DNA of 64,000 nt from Rhodococcus jostii RHA1 (GCF_000014565.1 NC_008268.1:7740766-7804765), one strand, 5' to 3'. Shown: positions 55,552 to 64,000, numbered from the stretch's first letter. Notes: a model not told the origin generated them from the letters alone. Made by a program: numbers and translations.

Positions 55552-57066
55552 TTACCTCGACATCGGTCGGTGCGGGGGACGGGCGGGGCGCAGGTATCGG
55601 ACGTTGCGGGTGCACGCGGTCAGTTCGGAGAGGGCCTGGTGTAGTTGGCCGGTGACGTCCCACACATCGGGGACGAGGTTTCGGCAGGTGATGATGCCGA
55701 CGTCGAGGTGCCGGCCGTAGGACATGGCGGCGATGGTGATGCCGCCGGTCATGTCGCTGACGGCGGAGACGGGGAAGTTCCCGGTTACCTCGATGCCCGC
55801 GGTGTACAGCGGCCGAGCAGGGCCGGCGGCGTGGGAGATGATCAGGTTGACCGGTGGCGTGGGCATGGTCAGTGCCCGCAGCGGTGTGCGTGAGATCGGG
55901 CCGCGCAGTGCTCGCGGCAGCGCGGCGCCGACGTCGCGGACGAGGGTGGCGGGTGCGGCGCGGAAACGTTGGGGTGCCGCCGTGAGTGAGGTGTGCACCT
56001 TGTGCAGGCGGCGGGCCGGGTCGGCTTCGTTGATCGGAAGGGCGATGGGCAGGAGGGAGAGTCGATGGTCGGCGGCCGCGAACTGTGCGTCGGTGCGCCG
56101 TGCGATCGGCATGGCCGCGGCCAGCGTCGTGTTTGGCGGGGCATCGTGGTCGATGAGCCAGCGCCGCAGCACGGTGGTGCACAGCGCCGTCACCACGTCG
56201 TCGACGGTGCATCCCAGCGCGGTCCTGACCGCATCGACCTCGCCGAGTGGCAGCGAGGTGAACGCGAATCGTCGGCGCGCGGTGTCGGGGCCGGGGAATG
56301 GGGTGTCGGGCGGTGCCGGTGCCGGTGCCGGTGCCCCGGCCGTCGCCTCGTCGGCCGGCCGCCGCCATGTGCGCGGGGTCAGCCCCCGGGCGAGTGTGCC
56401 CAGCAGGTCCGCGCCCGGGACGGTGAGAGCGTCGGCGAGCTCGGGCAGGTGCGGTGCCAGCCGGAGCGAGGACCACATCAGCCGCGCGGGCAACAGGGCC
56501 AGATGCCAGGCACTGTTGCCGAGCATCCCCAGGGCGCCGGCCGCCTGGTACTGCTCGTCGCTGAACCGGTGCGGCACCGTGCGGGGTTGCGGGGTGGTGT
56601 CCATCAGCACCGCGAGAGCCTGCGCCGCGGTCAGGCCGTCGATCACCGCGGGGTGCACCTTGGTGTAGATCGCCTGCCGGCCACCGGTGAGCCCGTTCAC
56701 CAGGTAGCACTGCCACAGGGGCCGGTCGCGGCTCAGTGGACGTGCCGCGAGACCGGAAATCTGCTCGGCGAGCTGTTCGTCGGTGCCGGGACCGGTCAGG
56801 GTGACCTCCCGGATGTGATAGCCGAGGTCGAGGAACTCGGAGTCCACCCAGTAGGGCCGGTCGAGCCCGAGAGGTACCTGCTGTAGCCGCCACCGCAGTG
56901 GCCCCACCAGGTGTAATCGGCCATCGGCGAGCGCCCGGAGGGCCTGCACCGTGAGCCCGCCACCCGGTGTGGTGGGGCCGAGGACGCTCAGGATCCCGAC
57001 ATGGGTGCAGGTGGTGGATGTCTCGGCGTCGAGGAACTGCGCATCGAGTGAACTGAGCTGGTGCAT
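55552..57066 (-). CDS. WS/DGAT-family acyltransferase with variant HPxxxDG motif
   Basis: Encodes 504 residues from ATG 57066. The wax ester synthase/diacylglycerol acyltransferase family makes storage triacylglycerols and wax esters, prominent in rhodococci. The N-terminal condensation-like domain begins MHQLSSLDAQFLDAET; the later PVNLIISHAAGPARPLY and GNFPVSAVSDMTGGITIAA segments are typical. The active-site motif HHxxxDG reads HPAVIDG here (residues ~138-144), so the second His, regarded as the catalytic base, is Pro. The enzyme may be inactive or use another mechanism. A Pro/Ala-rich insert (APAPAPAPPDTPFPG) occurs mid-protein. It is intact despite lying in the degenerate zone. Confidence 0.9.
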   Translation of the reverse strand: MHQLSSLDAQFLDAETSTTCTHVGILSVLGPTTPGGGLTVQALRALADGRLHLVGPLRWRLQQVPLGLDRPYWVDSEFLDLGYHIREVTLTGPGTDEQLAEQISGLAARPLSRDRPLWQCYLVNGLTGGRQAIYTKVHPAVIDGLTAAQALAVLMDTTPQPRTVPHRFSDEQYQAAGALGMLGNSAWHLALLPARLMWSSLRLAPHLPELADALTVPGADLLGTLARGLTPRTWRRPADEATAGAPAPAPAPPDTPFPGPDTARRRFAFTSLPLGEVDAVRTALGCTVDDVVTALCTTVLRRWLIDHDAPPNTTLAAAMPIARRTDAQFAAADHRLSLLPIALPINEADPARRLHKVHTSLTAAPQRFRAAPATLVRDVGAALPRALRGPISRTPLRALTMPTPPVNLIISHAAGPARPLYTAGIEVTGNFPVSAVSDMTGGITIAAMSYGRHLDVGIITCRNLVPDVWDVTGQLHQALSELTACTRNVRYLRPARPPHRPMSR

Positions 57067-57200
57067 AAGGTTTTACCTGGATTGGGTGAGCCAACGTGCT
57101 GGGCGAGCCCACAAGGCGTCACCCCAACGCTACGCCGCGGCGCGCCCCCCGTGGTGTCCGAGCAGGTCGTTGACCGAATCCGCGCTGAGCTTCGCTCGAC

Positions 57201-57238
57201 AATTTCGAATTGGCGCACACCGATTTTCGAATTGCGCC
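57201..57238. promoter_or_regulatory. Paired TTTCGAATT motifs upstream of the WS/DGAT gene
   Basis: AATTTCGAATTGGCGC and GATTTTCGAATTGCGCC lie 22 bases apart, about 140-170 bases upstream of the acyltransferase start. The TTCGAA cores are palindromic. They may be regulator half-sites or an old duplication. Confidence 0.4.
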
Positions 57239-57360
57239 GCCGGTGCGTCCGCACGCGGGCAACAGCGAGGGTTCGTGCGGACCTCCCGGTGTGTCCGGAC
57301 ACCAGAGAACTCGGCGATCGCACCGAGTACGGAAAGAACCTCCGCCGGGGGAGCGTGAGA

Positions 57361-57890
57361 GAAGTGGGATTGACCCATCGGCTCTTCGACAGCGCCGAGC
57401 GCGAACTGGGAAACGTCGCCGCGCTGGTGTTCTGCCATTGCGAGTCGGTCGATTCCGGCCGGTTGGACACCACGGTGGAGAGCTTCGATCGGCACTTCGC
57501 GGTCAGTACGCGGGCGTCGTGGCTGCTGATCCGGGGGTACGGGCTGCGATTTCGCGGTCAGCACGGTACCGGGCGGGTGGTCAGCCTGACCAGCGATCAC
57601 ACCGTCGGCAACCTGGCCTGTGGGGCGAGCAAGGGGGCGATGGACCGGATCACGCTGGCCGCCGCCCGTGAGCTTGCCGATCTGGGAGTGACCTGTAACG
57701 CGATCAATCCCGGACCGACCGACACCGGGTGGATGAACCGAACAGCAGAAGGCGCACATGATCACCTGCACATCTCTGGGACGCCTCGGTATACCGCAGG
57801 ACTTGCGCGAATCTGGTGACGTTCCTCTGCCCCGCGGAGGGCGGAGGGATCAACGCCCAACTTCTCCAGAGCGACGGCGGTCTCGAGTAG
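57361..57890 (+). pseudogene. SDR oxidoreductase remnant
   Basis: The readable frame lacks the N-terminal TGxxxGxG Rossmann motif. It has AALVFCHCESVDSGRLDTTV, RVVSLTSDHTVGNLACGASK and VTCNAINPGPTDTGWM, typical of short-chain dehydrogenases. The catalytic Tyr of YxxxK is Cys (CGASK). Beyond 57780 the frame shifts twice; the true C-terminus GRLGIPQD...TFLCPAEGG...LLQSDGG ends at TAG 57888-57890. It is clearly inactive. Confidence 0.85.
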
Positions 57891-58188
57891 TCAAAGGCTG
57901 TATCTGATCAACGACGCGAATCGTACGGTCGAGGTCACCGCGCTCTCTCACCGCGCGGACGCCTGTCGGTCCTCGTCCTGACGTGAGACGGCGAGTGTCG
58001 CAGGATGGACAGGATAGAGCCGTGGCCCGGGCGAATGCTCTGATCTGGGAATATGTCGGGTCCCGGATGTGATCGGGAGGCGTGTTGCGGATGATGGGTG
58101 GAAAGGACCGCGGATTTCACTGGGCGTCATCGCGGGGCCGCTGCTGGCGGTCTTTTCCAGCTGCCGGTGATGATTGTGTGGCAGCACT

Positions 58189-58350
58189 TCAGTCGACCGA
58201 AACCGCGTTGCCGGCGCCGCCGTGGTAGGCCGTCTCGATCCACCCGACGGTCGCCAACCGTCGTTCCTCACGGCTGCTCCAGCGGCCACGGTCGAGGACA
58301 TTGCGTTGCAGCAACGCGAAAAACGATTCCATCGCCGCATTGTCACCCAT
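58189..58350 (-). pseudogene. IS3-family transposase (OrfB) C-terminal remnant
   Basis: From ATG 58350 a 53-residue frame reads MGDNAAMESFFALLQRNVLD followed by WSSREERRLATVGWIETAYH, the C-terminal part of the rve integrase domain of IS3-type OrfB (the Glu of the DDE triad is in AMESFF). It then loses frame in the Arg-rich motif that normally precedes LTPxEFE. No terminal repeats were found. Confidence 0.8.
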
Positions 58351-58681
58351 GCCCCAACCTTCTCATAGAAACTCGTAAGCCATTGCAGGCCAACAATTCT
58401 ACGAACATTCCGGAACGGAACCGACCAGGTTCAACCGGTCGACGCAACACCTCGACAATGAAAGGCGCGGAATGGGTGACGTCCATCGGCACGGGCGGCA
58501 GCGTTGACTTCGACGGGCGGCGGTGTGGTCACCGGGACCACACCGACCGACGAGTACGGGCTGCCCACGCTCAACCTGTCCGTGAGCAAACCGGCCGAGG
58601 ACACCGAAGCCACTACCCAGAAGATCTCGTTTCTCCTGCGTTTCTGCGTCACGAAGGCATTCGGGGCAGCAGTCGCGGTGT
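58351..58681. other. Short unrecognised stretch with a paralogous peptide fragment
   Basis: The plus-strand frame at about 58545-58620 encodes PTDEYGLPTLNLSVSKPAED, resembling TGENGLPPLNLPEPE of the remnant at 53008. Nothing else is recognisable. Confidence 0.35.
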
Positions 58682-59332
58682 TCACCGGGGATCGTCGGGA
58701 ACCGCCCACAGGCCCGGGCCGGTCCGTCGGCCGGTGTGGGGGGTCAGTGCCCGTAGCCGGGCGGCGTCGTCGCTCAGTGCCTTCCGCAGGTGGGGGCGTA
58801 CGTCCTCGGCGACGCCTGGTGGGAGTGTGCAGCCGTGGTGCACGAGGTCGGCGGTGTTCTCGATGAGCCGCACCGCTCGCACGAGGAGTGGCTCCGGCAC
58901 CCAGACAGTGGGAAGGTGACCGTCGTGTTCTCTGGTCAGGACGCCGAGGGTGGAGATCATCGACATCGCTGTCGCCGGCTCGTCGGGACCGGTGTCGGCG
59001 CCGGCGAGGGCGGCGACCTCGACGAGGGCGGCGATTGTCGCACCGAGGGTGGGCAGGGGCATGGCGATGGTGCGGGGCAGTGTCAGCAGGTCGGCGCCGG
59101 GTGCCTCATCGTTGATGCGCAGGGCCAGTTCACGGGCGAGGGTGCGCAGTGCGTGAGGATCGAAGTACCGGCGGGCGGTGCGTTCGGTGATGTGCATCCG
59201 CTCTGCCACGGCGGCGACTCGGTCGGTGAGCAGGTCCTCGAGTCGGTCGGCGGGGACGGTCAGACCGATCCGTGCCAGCTCCTCACCGAGGGCGGAGGCC
59301 GTCGTCCTCACCCATGATGATGGTCGTGGCAT
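58682..59332 (-). CDS. Putative HTH protein of unknown family
   Basis: Encodes 216 residues from ATG 59332, with AGGAGG 5 bases upstream, which fixes the start. An N-terminal helical region contains a TetR-like turn (AAVAERMHITERTARRYFDP), followed by a helical C-terminal domain. Upstream frame is open but unsupported. The target is unknown. Codon use and clean RBS suggest it is a functional gene in an otherwise decayed region. Confidence 0.65.
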   Translation of the reverse strand: MPRPSSWVRTTASALGEELARIGLTVPADRLEDLLTDRVAAVAERMHITERTARRYFDPHALRTLARELALRINDEAPGADLLTLPRTIAMPLPTLGATIAALVEVAALAGADTGPDEPATAMSMISTLGVLTREHDGHLPTVWVPEPLLVRAVRLIENTADLVHHGCTLPPGVAEDVRPHLRKALSDDAARLRALTPHTGRRTGPGLWAVPDDPR

Positions 59333-59878
59333 CGGGGCCTCCTGATCAGAGCGTTCCACCACATCTGGTCTGTCTACCAGTTCGCCCATGGTGCGGCGGC
59401 GGCAGGCGACGGGAATGAACGCCGCGCCGGACCGGATTGCGGGTTCGGCGACGGGTGCTGGATCGGACGCTGACAGTTTCCGGGGTGCGCTCGCTGTCGG
59501 ATCGGGACTTCCACAGTGGTGTGCAAATTTGGTGCAACAACGAAGGGTGGGCATGTCTGTCCTCGACACCAGAAGCGCTCTTGCCGCCAACTCTGCCCGT
59601 GCACACCTCGGCTTCGGAGGGGGGAGCTGTGGAGCGATTCCGGTGGCGGGCAGGGCATGCAGTCGGCGGCGTAGTGCTCGGTGAGCGCCTCTGGTCGACG
59701 ATCTCCGCCAGATCCATCCGCACGCGCATGCGTCGACGGCGAGGACACGGTGATCGAGTCGATGCGCGGCGACGTTCCCCGGGGCAGTTCCCCTGCCATG
59801 CCCGCCTGGAGCGGTGGGTCCCGGTCGAGTCCTGACCCGGACGAGTAGTGCCATCTGGACAGCGGAGCTAGACGTCCC
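59333..59878. other. No recognisable gene
   Basis: Several frames are open without signature or ribosome binding site. Confidence 0.5.
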
Positions 59879-60133
59879 CTATCGCTCGCTCGTCGCGGCG
59901 ATCGCGTCGGTGATCTGCCCGCGCTGTTCGGCGGTCGGGTCGCGGGCCCGGGCGTCGTCGGCGATGCCGAGCATGACCATGACCCCGGCCGGCCCGATCC
60001 CGTGACCGCGCATGTATGTGGTGAGGACGTCGGAGACGAGTAGGTCGGCGGCGATTCGGTCGCGTCGGCGGTACAGCAGCGACGTCAGTGGTACGTGCCC
60101 GGACAGTAGGTCGTCGGTTGTCCTCTGACGCAC
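59879..60133 (-). CDS. Small hypothetical protein
   Basis: From GTG 60133 an 84-residue peptide reads VRQRTTDDLLSGHVPLTSLL, continuing with a helical C-terminal part (TYMRGHGIGPAGVMVMLGIA). The start is uncertain: the frame is open further upstream through an octamer repeat. No family is recognised. Confidence 0.4.
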   Translation of the reverse strand: MRQRTTDDLLSGHVPLTSLLYRRRDRIAADLLVSDVLTTYMRGHGIGPAGVMVMLGIADDARARDPTAEQRGQITDAIAATSER

Positions 60134-60150
60134 CGCGTTCAGACTGACGA

Positions 60151-60174
60151 TCGTCTGGTCGTCTGGTCGTCTGG
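60151..60174. repeat. TCGTCTGG octamer, three tandem copies
   Basis: Three exact copies of TCGTCTGG and a partial fourth lie just upstream of the small hypothetical gene on the minus strand. Confidence 0.9.
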
Positions 60175-60233
60175 TCGTCAGGTTTGGGTGTCGGCACTGG
60201 GGTTCCTCTCGGTCGGCAGGCGGCAACGGCGGA

Positions 60234-60617
60234 TCACAGGCAGCGCGGCGGTGCGGTCGCTCCGGCCCAACTCGTTCGGTCCGTGCTGCGGAGCGGGGAT
60301 CGCCACCGGAGCCAGACGCCGCCGGCGGCGAGGACGACACCGGCGAGGGCCAGTCCGGTCGCGTGCCAATCGACCACGAAGACGGTGGGGGTGGTTCGGG
60401 GCCGGAGACGAGGTGGAGGGTGCAGTGCGCGGCCACGGTGGGCATCTTTGCTCGGCTGGAGTGCTGTTCGGCGATGACGAGTCCGTACTGGTTGAGCACG
60501 TCCTCGGGGAAGCGGTGGTGTCCGCGGCAAATCTCCTGTGGGGGGGTGAGAGATGAACGCGGCCAGATAGACCGCGATCCCGGTGACTACCGCGGCCAGC
60601 GGTCCCGCGCGGCGCAT
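60234..60617 (-). pseudogene. Two-helix membrane protein with two frameshifts
   Basis: From ATG 60617: MRRAGPLAAVVTGIAVYLAA (first helix) then a shift near 60545 into EDVLNQYGLVIAEQHSSRAK and LHLVSGPEPP, then a shift near 60400 back to VFVVDWHATGLALAGVVLAA (second helix). The pieces fit one small membrane protein with an internal soluble loop. Function unknown. Confidence 0.5.
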
Positions 60618-60766
60618 CAGCTGCCGGGACGTCGCGGGCGGCGGGCGGCGAACACAGCGACGGTGATCTCGACCTCCTTGAACGCGGCGGCCAGAGCCGT
60701 ATGCAATCCGTCGAGGTCGTCCCCGCGGTTGTGGAAACGGTGTGATCGGCCCGCTGTAGAGGTTGT

Positions 60767-61081
60767 TCAGGGTGCGGCTGAGAAGAGTGTGCTGCACACC
60801 GTGTCGAGGATGGTCGAGCCGAAGAACACCCCGTCGTCGGCCATGAAGTAGCCCAGGTTGCGGAGCCGAATCTGCCATTCGCGCTGAACGCGGCGCGCCT
60901 GCGCGACAAGCTCTTCAGGTTGTGCGGGTGTCAGCGCATCGGGAGCGGCCAACAACGACTCGACCACCGCGACCGGGACGCGACGGGTTGAGTTGTCGTC
61001 GGCGTTGTCGTCAGACCTGTCGTCGCCTGACCGCTTGCCTGTTAAGTTCCGCAGAAGGTTTGGAAGGATGTGCCGAATCAT
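60767..61081 (-). CDS. Hypothetical 104-residue protein
   Basis: From ATG 61081 the protein has a charged N-terminus (GKRSGDDRSDDNADDNSTRR) and a helical C-terminal part (EELVAQARRVQREWQIRLRN). It is coherent and uninterrupted, and may precede the two-helix membrane protein in an operon. No family is recognised. Confidence 0.5.
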   Translation of the reverse strand: MIRHILPNLLRNLTGKRSGDDRSDDNADDNSTRRVPVAVVESLLAAPDALTPAQPEELVAQARRVQREWQIRLRNLGYFMADDGVFFGSTILDTVCSTLFSAAP

Positions 61082-61419
61082 TGTGGGCGGACATGGTGTG
61101 GTCAGACCATTCGTCGCGGCGGCCGAACGCCATCAGCTTCTCGAACGAGCGGCAAATCCGGGCAGGTTGTTTCGGTCGCGGCGAAGTCAGGTTCCGGCAT
61201 GGCTCGGGGCACGGTGCGGGGTCGGGTTCGACGAGTGACGGTGTCACCCGACCGGGCGGTGATCTGCCGGGCGTGGACGACATCAGGCGCCGACCTGCGG
61301 GGGTGGGTGTCCTGCCGCCGTGCGTATACCAATCAATGTCGTTGACTACGTTTAAGGTAGTAAAAGTACGCTAAGATGTCTGTTGTCTACGTTTGCACCG
61401 AACCAGGGGGAGAAGGTCT
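61082..61419. promoter_or_regulatory. Promoter region of the second Fic gene
   Basis: No gene is seen. The last 80 bases are AT-rich and hold a dyad, ACTAC-N7-GTAGT (61345-61361), and two CTACGTTT motifs 41 bases apart (61346-61353 and 61387-61394). They are likely operator or promoter elements for the Fic gene. Confidence 0.5.
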
Positions 61420-62610
61420 GTGATCTGGCCGGAGCATCGTATCGAGACTCGGCCCTGGAACCCGCGTCATCGGCAGGGTTCGCGCGCGGACCGCACCCTG
61501 GAGACCGTCGACGTGATGATCCCGCCGATGATCGGCGCCCTCGACTGCGATCTGGTCGGTGTTGTTGCCCGCGCGCACGAGGAGGCGGTCATCGCGGTGG
61601 CCCGCCTCGAAGCAGGGTTCGGCGAGCACCTGGCGCCGCTGTCGGACTTCCTGCTGCGCAGCGAGTCGGTGGCGTCGTCGAAGATCGAGCACATCGACGC
61701 GGGCTGGCGCGCGTTCGGCAAGGCGCTGGCCGGTGGCAAGTCCAGCGCGGAGGCCAAGTCCCAGCTCGCCGCGGTCAAGGCCCTGATCGCGATGGTCGAC
61801 GCGGCCGGGGACGGCCCGATCACCGGTGACACCCTGCTCGGTGCGCACCGGTTGCTGATGGCACCGGACTACTACACCGCCCGCGACTCCGGCCGATTCC
61901 GCGACGTGCAGAACTGGATCGGCGGCAGCGACTACACCCCGATCGACGCGCTGTTCGTGCCCCCGCCACCGGAACTGGTCGACGAGCTGCTGGCGGACCT
62001 GCTGGAGTTCGCGAACCGCACCGACCTGCCGATCCTCGCGCAGGCCGCGATCGCACACGCCCAGCTCGAGTCCATCCACCCGTTCACCGACGGCAACGGA
62101 CGCATCGGCCGCGCCCTGATCAGCGCGATCCTGCGCCGCCGCCGCCTGACCCACCGGGTCACCGTCCCGTTGGCGTCGGTGATGCTCGCCGACACCCGCC
62201 GCTACTTCGACCACCTGACCCGCTACCGGGCGGGTGATGCCGACGGGTTCGTCGAGTACGTCGCCCGCGCGGCGATCGTCTCCAGCGAGGCCGCGCAGGA
62301 CTCTGCCCGCGCCCTGGCCGAACTCCCCAGCTATTGGCGCGATATCGCGCGGCCGCGCAGCAACTCCGCCGACGAGAAGATCATCGACGCCCTCCTCGGC
62401 ACGCCGATCTTCGGCGCCGACACCGCCCAGCAGATCACCGGCACCACCGACGCCAGCGCGTACCGCGCGCTGGGCCGGCTCACCGCGGCCGGGGTGCTCG
62501 AGGTGCTCTCCGAGAGCAAGCGCAACCAGATCTGGGCCGCCACCGGTGTGCTCGCCGAACTCGACGCCCTGAGCACCACCATCGGCAGGCGCACCACCGA
62601 GCACCTGTAG
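61420..62610 (+). CDS. Fic-domain protein, telomere-proximal copy
   Basis: Encodes 396 residues from GTG 61420, with AGGGGGAGAAG upstream. The Fic motif HPFTDGNGRIGR (~219-230) is intact. The helix corresponding to the inhibitory helix reads SSKIEH (~85-90), where the usual Gly/Asn after Glu is His. A C-terminal winged-helix-like segment (TGTTDASAYRALGRLTAAGV) matches that of the first Fic protein. The two differ enough to be old paralogues. No adjacent antitoxin-like gene is seen. It is one of the few intact genes near the telomere. Confidence 0.9.
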   Translation: MIWPEHRIETRPWNPRHRQGSRADRTLETVDVMIPPMIGALDCDLVGVVARAHEEAVIAVARLEAGFGEHLAPLSDFLLRSESVASSKIEHIDAGWRAFGKALAGGKSSAEAKSQLAAVKALIAMVDAAGDGPITGDTLLGAHRLLMAPDYYTARDSGRFRDVQNWIGGSDYTPIDALFVPPPPELVDELLADLLEFANRTDLPILAQAAIAHAQLESIHPFTDGNGRIGRALISAILRRRRLTHRVTVPLASVMLADTRRYFDHLTRYRAGDADGFVEYVARAAIVSSEAAQDSARALAELPSYWRDIARPRSNSADEKIIDALLGTPIFGADTAQQITGTTDASAYRALGRLTAAGVLEVLSESKRNQIWAATGVLAELDALSTTIGRRTTEHL

Positions 62611-62825
62611 CCTTCCGCAGGGCCCGCCGCTCTGCGCCCTCGGCACCCGTCGCGGCGACGGGTGCTGCTCGGTTAGGGCCCCGGCGGCGAGAGCTCCGCA
62701 GCAGCAACGAAATACACGGTAGCGCAGAACCTGCCACTGTCGGCTGGCGCTCTGCCGGGTCACGGACGTGGCGGCGATGGCAAGCCCCACCGAGGGCGGC
62801 GCGGGTGATCCTGGACACGAAAGAT

Positions 62826-63312
62826 TTAGGCAGGACACGAAAGGCGGAGGCGCTGAACGCCCGTCGTTGGTGCCACTGCAGCATGAACGCGTTCGGTGAT
62901 GTCGAGGTTGCGCGCGGCGTCCGCTGGGTTCGGGTGAGGAACAATAGAATTCGTGAGCGCCGGTGGAGGTGGGGTCGTCGAGCAGGGCCAGGAGGAGGTG
63001 GTCGGTGCCGATTTCCTCGTGCCCGAGCAGGGCGGTCTGGCGGAGGCTGCCCTCGGGGACCTTCTTCGTTTTTGCCGGTGTTCGGGATGTGCCCGGCGAC
63101 GGGGGTGGAGCCCGCCGGTGCCCTGGAGCTTGCTGTCGAGTGCCGGGGCGGTGACGCCCCATGAGGTCAGTGCTGCCGTTCCGGGGCCGCCGGCGTCGAG
63201 GATCCCGACCAGTAGGTGTTCGGTGCCGACGCCAGTTCTGGTGGTGGGTGCGGGCGGCGCCGGCGGCGAGGACGACCACGTGGCGGGCTTGATCGGAGAA
63301 TCTCTCGAACAC
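62826..63312 (-). pseudogene. Clp N-terminal-domain protein with frameshifts
   Basis: Coherent segments in alternating frames make two Clp-R repeats: VFERFSDQARHVVVLAAGAA from about GTG 63312, VGTEHLLVGILDAGGPGTAA, GSLRQTALLGHEEIGTDHLL (LALLDDPTSTGAHEF) and NLDITERVHAA near the end. Three frameshifts are needed. Free Clp-N proteins may be adaptors of ClpC. The sequence as present is non-functional. Confidence 0.75.
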
Positions 63313-63872
63313 GATGACGCGCTCCCGCCCCAAGGCGTCGCCGCGAGCGACGCGATCCGCTGCTGAATCTCTGCTGCCCATTCTGGGTGGGATCGATGCG
63401 ACCTCGGCACCCGCGGGCGTAATGGTGCTGTGACCTGGTGTGATGACATGTCTCCGGTTTGTGATGTGGGGTGTCGGCGACCTGTCGGGTGAGTGCCGGC
63501 GCCGGGGTGTCGGCGGGCGTGGGGGTGTCTGCTTCGTCCGTTTTCGAGCCGTTTCTGAAAGGTATTGATTGACAACATGTTTGGGTAATTACTTGGTGAG
63601 TAAGTTTTTACGTGGGTTGTGCACGTTTTTCAGATTGTAAGGTTCGAAAAAGGTTGATTATCAACAGATATGGGTGTTTTAAGTTTTTCGTCTGTTTTGG
63701 GATTCGAGGGTGCCGGGTGGTATGCTGTGGGTATGACATGGAGCGGTGCGGGAAGGCGAGTGGGCGGCGGGTCGGGCACACCCTCCCGCTTCTCCAGCCC
63801 CGTTGGGGTGCGGGGGACCGGATCGAACGGGACGATGAAAAGTGCAGGCGAGAACCTAATCTCGGAAACTCA
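63313..63872. other. AT-rich, palindrome-bearing region next to the telomere
   Basis: No convincing gene. From about 63560 to 63730 the sequence turns AT-rich, unlike everything else in the window. It includes the dyads TTACT-N5-AGTAA (63589-63603) and GTTGAT-T-ATCAAC (63653-63665). Such a segment could be a replication or telomere-protein binding site. A small frame from ATG 63733 runs to the end of the window but lacks support. Confidence 0.5.
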
Positions 63873-63989
63873 GAGGAGCGAAGCGACTCGATCGACGGCA
63901 ACGGGAATCGACCCACTGCGAGCCGCGCAGCGGCTCCCTGGCGGGGAGCGCAGCGACTCGCCCCGTCTCCCGGCGCGGAGCGCCGGGAG
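63873..63989. repeat. Telomere-like array of four hairpins with GCGNAGC loops
   Basis: Hairpins at 63873-63889 (apex GCGAAGC, flanked by GA/GA), 63920-63936 (GCGCAGC, GAGCC stem), 63940-63962 (GCGCAGC, flanked by GA/GA) and 63967-63989 (GCGGAGC, 8-bp stem CTCCCGGC). GCGNAGC is the complement of GCTXCGC, the central motif of Rhodococcus and Streptomyces linear-replicon telomeres; on the 3'-ending strand it forms compact loops closed by sheared G-A pairs. The top strand here is the 3' strand of a right-hand end, as expected. Physical end not shown. Confidence 0.85.
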
Positions 63990-64000
63990 CAGCGCCGCGG

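Noticed and set aside
54839..57112. 757-residue minus-strand frame
   Set aside because: Over most of its length it overlaps the WS/DGAT gene in another frame; the remaining part has no signature.
61345..61361. ACTAC-N7-GTAGT as a second BlaI operator
   Set aside because: The arms resemble the BlaI site at 19997 but the spacer is 7 instead of 2 bases, so binding by the same repressor is unlikely.
61387..63381. 664-residue minus-strand frame opposite the Fic gene
   Set aside because: Shadow of the Fic gene, joined by chance to part of the Clp-N remnant.
63733..64000. Possible leaderless plus-strand gene running into the telomere
   Set aside because: A TATGCT-like box precedes the ATG, but the peptide is low complexity and overlaps the telomeric hairpins.

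Overview
The window is high-GC actinobacterial DNA that reads as a Rhodococcus-type organism (Nocardiales). The support is gene content and style: B12-dependent methylmalonyl-CoA mutase with MeaB, GuaB1, type II NADH dehydrogenases, IdeR/DtxR-like iron boxes, a WhiB regulator, WS/DGAT acyltransferase, many GTG starts and tightly overlapping stop/start codons. No rRNA, tRNA or CRISPR array was seen.

Layout. 1-3.8 kb: propionate/methylmalonyl-CoA module (mutA end, mutB, meaB). 3.8-18.4 kb: housekeeping and accessory operons: nucleoside hydrolase/OsmC; a five-gene minus-strand operon (two CNNM/CBS membrane proteins, a glycosylase-annotated protein, a 35-residue remnant, a CoA-transferase); DEAD-box helicase/DMT transporter/GuaB1; gnd; a second DEAD-box helicase with an RG-rich tail. 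18.5-22.7 kb: BlaI/M56 sensor pair and an MprF-like lipid lysyltransferase. 22.7-27.1 kb: siderophore-iron uptake (ATPase, FecCD permease, RDD-FecCD fusion permease) divergent from a FhuF-like protein, with two IdeR-like boxes. 27.3-32.1 kb: thioesterase, NDH-2, a small membrane protein and an XRE/MmyB-type regulator split by an IS200/IS605-type element carrying an intact TnpB and a truncated TnpA. 32.2-43.8 kb: MBL-fold hydrolase, AzlCD exporter with XRE-cupin regulator, YCII/ECF42 sigma pair, Fic protein, Mn/Zn ABC transporter, ceramidase-like membrane protein, second NDH-2 with divergent Lrp regulator.

From about 43.8 kb to the end the character changes. Nearly every recognisable gene is broken by frameshifts, truncations and short tandem duplications: a Tn7/Tn5053-like transposition module (TnsA-like, TniA, TniB, HTH protein, TniQ), a conjugative FtsK-type translocase, SDR, IS3 transposase, Clp-N protein. 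A few intact genes survive (whiB, WS/DGAT acyltransferase, an HTH protein, a second Fic protein).

The last 130 bases hold four consecutive hairpins, each with a GCGNAGC apex. This is the complement of the GCTXCGC central motif known from Rhodococcus and Streptomyces telomeres, in the orientation expected for a right-hand end. The best reading is therefore that the window runs from core chromosome through a decaying subtelomeric zone into the end of a linear replicon. That a chromosome, rather than a large linear plasmid, ends here is inference from the housekeeping content of the first 43 kb.
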